Assembly (NCBI RefSeq): GCF_019207025.1
Contig: NZ_JAEEGC010000159.1
Location: 1-32,519 of the forward strand
Length of the DNA stretch: 32,519 nt
Reading direction: 5' to 3'
Source of the DNA: Clostridium thailandense
GTDB lineage: Bacteria > Bacillota > Clostridia > Clostridiales > Clostridiaceae
The notes under the pieces are model-generated. The model was given only the letters and a program-made list of their open reading frames with translations. It was not told the DNA's origin and did not search any database. Each line of letters opens with the position of its first letter. The stretch's first letter is position 1. The translations under genes were made by a program, and so were the position numbers. Positions 31,003 to 32,519 of the stretch are shown here, piece by piece.

Positions 31003-32202
31003 ATGTATTGTATTAGAAAAGTAACAGAAGATCTTTATTGGATTGGCGGCAATGATAGAAGGCTTGAATTATTCGAAAATATTCATCCTATTCCAAGAGG
31101 CGTTTCTTATAATTCTTATGTGCTTTTAGATGAGAAGACAGTATTATTTGATACAGTGGATTGGTCTATTTGCCGTCAGTTTCTTGAAAATTTAGAGAAA
31201 GTTCTAGATGGTAAAACTTTAGATTATATGGTAATAAATCATATGGAGCCAGATCATGCTGCCTGTGTAGAGGAAATTATTCTTCGCTATCCTGATGTGA
31301 AAATCGTATGTACTGAAAAAGCTGCTTTGTTTATGCATCAGTTTGGCTTTCATATAGATGGCAAGATAACAGAAGTTAAAGAAGGGGACAATATGTCCTT
31401 TGGAAAACACAATGTAGTATTTGTAGCAGCTCCAATGGTACACTGGCCTGAGGCTATGGTGACCTATGATACTACTAATGGGGTATTATTTTCAGCAGAT
31501 GCTTTTGGAAGCTTTGGAGCCTTAGATGGTAAACTATTTAATGATGAGGTTAATTTTGATCGTGATTGGATTGACGATGCAAGAAGATATTATACAAACA
31601 TTGTAGGCAAATACGGACCTCACGTTCAAAGCCTTTTAAAGAAAGCAAGTACTATTGATATTAAGTTTATCTGTCCGCTTCATGGACCAGTATGGCGCAA
31701 TGACTTTGCATACTTACTTGATAAATATGATAAATGGAGCCGTTATGAGCCAGAAGAAAAAGGGGTAATGATTGTATATGCTACAATGTATGGCAATACA
31801 GAAGCCGCTGCAAATAGTCTTGCAACAAAGTTAGTGGAAAAGGGAATAAAAAATGTAGTTATGTATGATGCTTCAAAAACGCATGTATCCTATTTGATTT
31901 CTGAAACCTTCAAATATAGCCATTTGGTTTTAGCTTCTGTAACTTATAATTTAAAGATTTATCCTCCAATGTTTGATTATATAATGGATATGAAGGCATT
32001 AAATCTTCAAAAACGTACTTTTGCACTTATAGAGAATGGCTCTTGGGCACCTCAATCTGGAAAATTAATGAGGGAGCTTTTAGAAGAAATGAAAGAAATG
32101 ACTATTTTAGATAATGAGATATCCTTAAATTCTACCATGAAAGAAACTGATGGCATTTTAATGGATGATCTAGTTTTAAGCATTGCAGAATCAATGAAGT
32201 AA
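31003..32202 (+). CDS. fprA: A-type flavoprotein FprA (flavodiiron oxygen/NO reductase)
   Basis: A 399-residue flavodiiron protein. The N-terminal metallo-beta-lactamase-like domain holds the di-iron ligands: NHMEPDHA (H-x-E-x-D), the His in APMVHWPE, the Asp in FSADAFGSFG and the His in CPLHGPVW. The C-terminal flavodoxin domain starts near residue 250 with the FMN loop VIVYATMYGNTEAAA pattern (sequence MIVYATMYGNTEAA) and has the later ASVTYNLKIYPP and ENGSWAPQSGK. It lacks the extra rubredoxin found in the flavorubredoxin NorV; here rubredoxin is supplied on the upstream fusion protein. It reduces O2 to water (or NO to N2O) in anaerobes. AAGGAGGAG precedes the ATG; it is co-transcribed with the fusion gene. 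Confidence 0.95.
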   Translation: MYCIRKVTEDLYWIGGNDRRLELFENIHPIPRGVSYNSYVLLDEKTVLFDTVDWSICRQFLENLEKVLDGKTLDYMVINHMEPDHAACVEEIILRYPDVKIVCTEKAALFMHQFGFHIDGKITEVKEGDNMSFGKHNVVFVAAPMVHWPEAMVTYDTTNGVLFSADAFGSFGALDGKLFNDEVNFDRDWIDDARRYYTNIVGKYGPHVQSLLKKASTIDIKFICPLHGPVWRNDFAYLLDKYDKWSRYEPEEKGVMIVYATMYGNTEAAANSLATKLVEKGIKNVVMYDASKTHVSYLISETFKYSHLVLASVTYNLKIYPPMFDYIMDMKALNLQKRTFALIENGSWAPQSGKLMRELLEEMKEMTILDNEISLNSTMKETDGILMDDLVLSIAESMK

Positions 32203-32276
32203 GATTGCGGTCACTGCCTGTAAGCAGTTTAATAAATTAAAATTGTAATAAGAAAAAATTGTCGCACTATAGACAC

Positions 32277-32519
32277 CCACACCAGACACTTAACTTATAC
32301 TCCGGGATATGTTTCCAAACTTCAGCACTATAAAAATTTTTAATTATTCTAAAGCTCAGTATTTTGAAAATCTAAGAAACTTTTATAAACTCGTACCTCA
32401 GACATATAAAAGCTTCTAAGATTTTCTAAAATACTTCGCTAAGAATGATAAAAAAGTTTTTATATGTGCTTTCAGCTTTGGTAACATCTACCTGCGTATA
32501 AGTTTACTTTCTTGTTTGG
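32277..32519. repeat. long imperfect inverted repeat running to the window end
   Basis: The DNA from 32277 and the reverse complement read back from 32519 align over about 110 bases with roughly three matches in four and a few one- or two-base gaps. Strong blocks: AACTTATAC (32293; complement near 32496), CCAAA (32315; 32477-32481), ATAAAAA (32330; 32450s), AGTATTTT (32358; 32427-32434), AAAATCT (32367; 32419-32425), CTTTTATA (32380; 32405-32412). The centre is near 32398. There is no open frame. It could be a MITE-like element, a structured RNA, or a diverged inverted duplication; it may go on beyond the window. Confidence 0.7.

Noticed and set aside
1..32519. CRISPR arrays, tRNA or rRNA genes, prophage modules
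   Set aside because: No regularly spaced repeats, cloverleaf-like sequences or phage structural genes were seen on either strand.

Overview
The window is about 32.5 kb of low-GC, closely packed DNA. Strong AGGAGG-type ribosome sites, occasional GTG/TTG starts, oxygen-defence flavoproteins, radical SAM enzymes and tandem AAA-ATPase/nuclease genes all point to an anaerobic Clostridium-like Firmicute. There is no rRNA, tRNA, CRISPR array or intact transposase. Species cannot be fixed from this sequence alone.

Layout. (1) 1-5450: a URO-D-family protein; an AgrC/AgrA-type sensor kinase and LytTR regulator pair facing a small lipoprotein gene, with LytTR-type direct repeats between them; an RtcB-type RNA ligase. 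(2) 5500-9300: two tandem AAA-ATPase/PD-(D/E)XK genes, the second broken by a deletion in its nuclease part, then two small frameshifted ORFs. (3) 9297-14770: a WYL regulator fused to a DJ-1/PfpI domain, a double-glycine-leader cysteine-rich peptide followed by a 29-bp perfect hairpin, a radical SAM protein, and a divergent MocR regulator/PhzF pair. (4) 15141-20833: the most notable locus, a seven-gene His-Xaa-Ser (Hxs) operon behind one strong promoter. It encodes a membrane-anchored MORN protein, the His/Ser-repeat peptide HxsA, HxsD, a second short HxsD-like protein, an A24 prepilin-peptidase-like membrane protease, and the radical SAM proteins HxsC and HxsB. (5) 20834-23000: a decay zone with a radical SAM gene fragment, a DUF1659 pseudogene, a LysR remnant and one intact EamA transporter. 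(6) 23005-26893: an IclR-controlled sugar-acid type operon (KDPG-aldolase-family enzyme, ACS-type MFS transporter, small P-loop kinase) with palindromic operators and two internal hairpins that share a TTGACC loop. (7) 27129-28793: a double [4Fe-4S] ferredoxin-like protein, and MsrA. (8) 28804-32202: a triple fusion (acyl-CoA dehydrogenase + ETF-alpha FAD domain + rubredoxin) followed by an FprA flavodiiron protein. (9) 32277-window end: a long imperfect inverted repeat.

How genes may work together. In the Hxs operon the likely flow is: HxsA peptide, recognised by the HxsD-type small proteins, modified by HxsB/HxsC, then cut or released at the membrane by the A24-like protease, with the MORN protein displayed outside the membrane. 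Only the component identities are supported; the order is inference. In region 8, the fusion protein places in one chain every electron-transfer module needed to pass electrons from an acyl-CoA to rubredoxin, and rubredoxin is the usual donor of the adjacent flavodiiron protein. This suggests an acyl-CoA-linked O2 (or NO) scavenging route.
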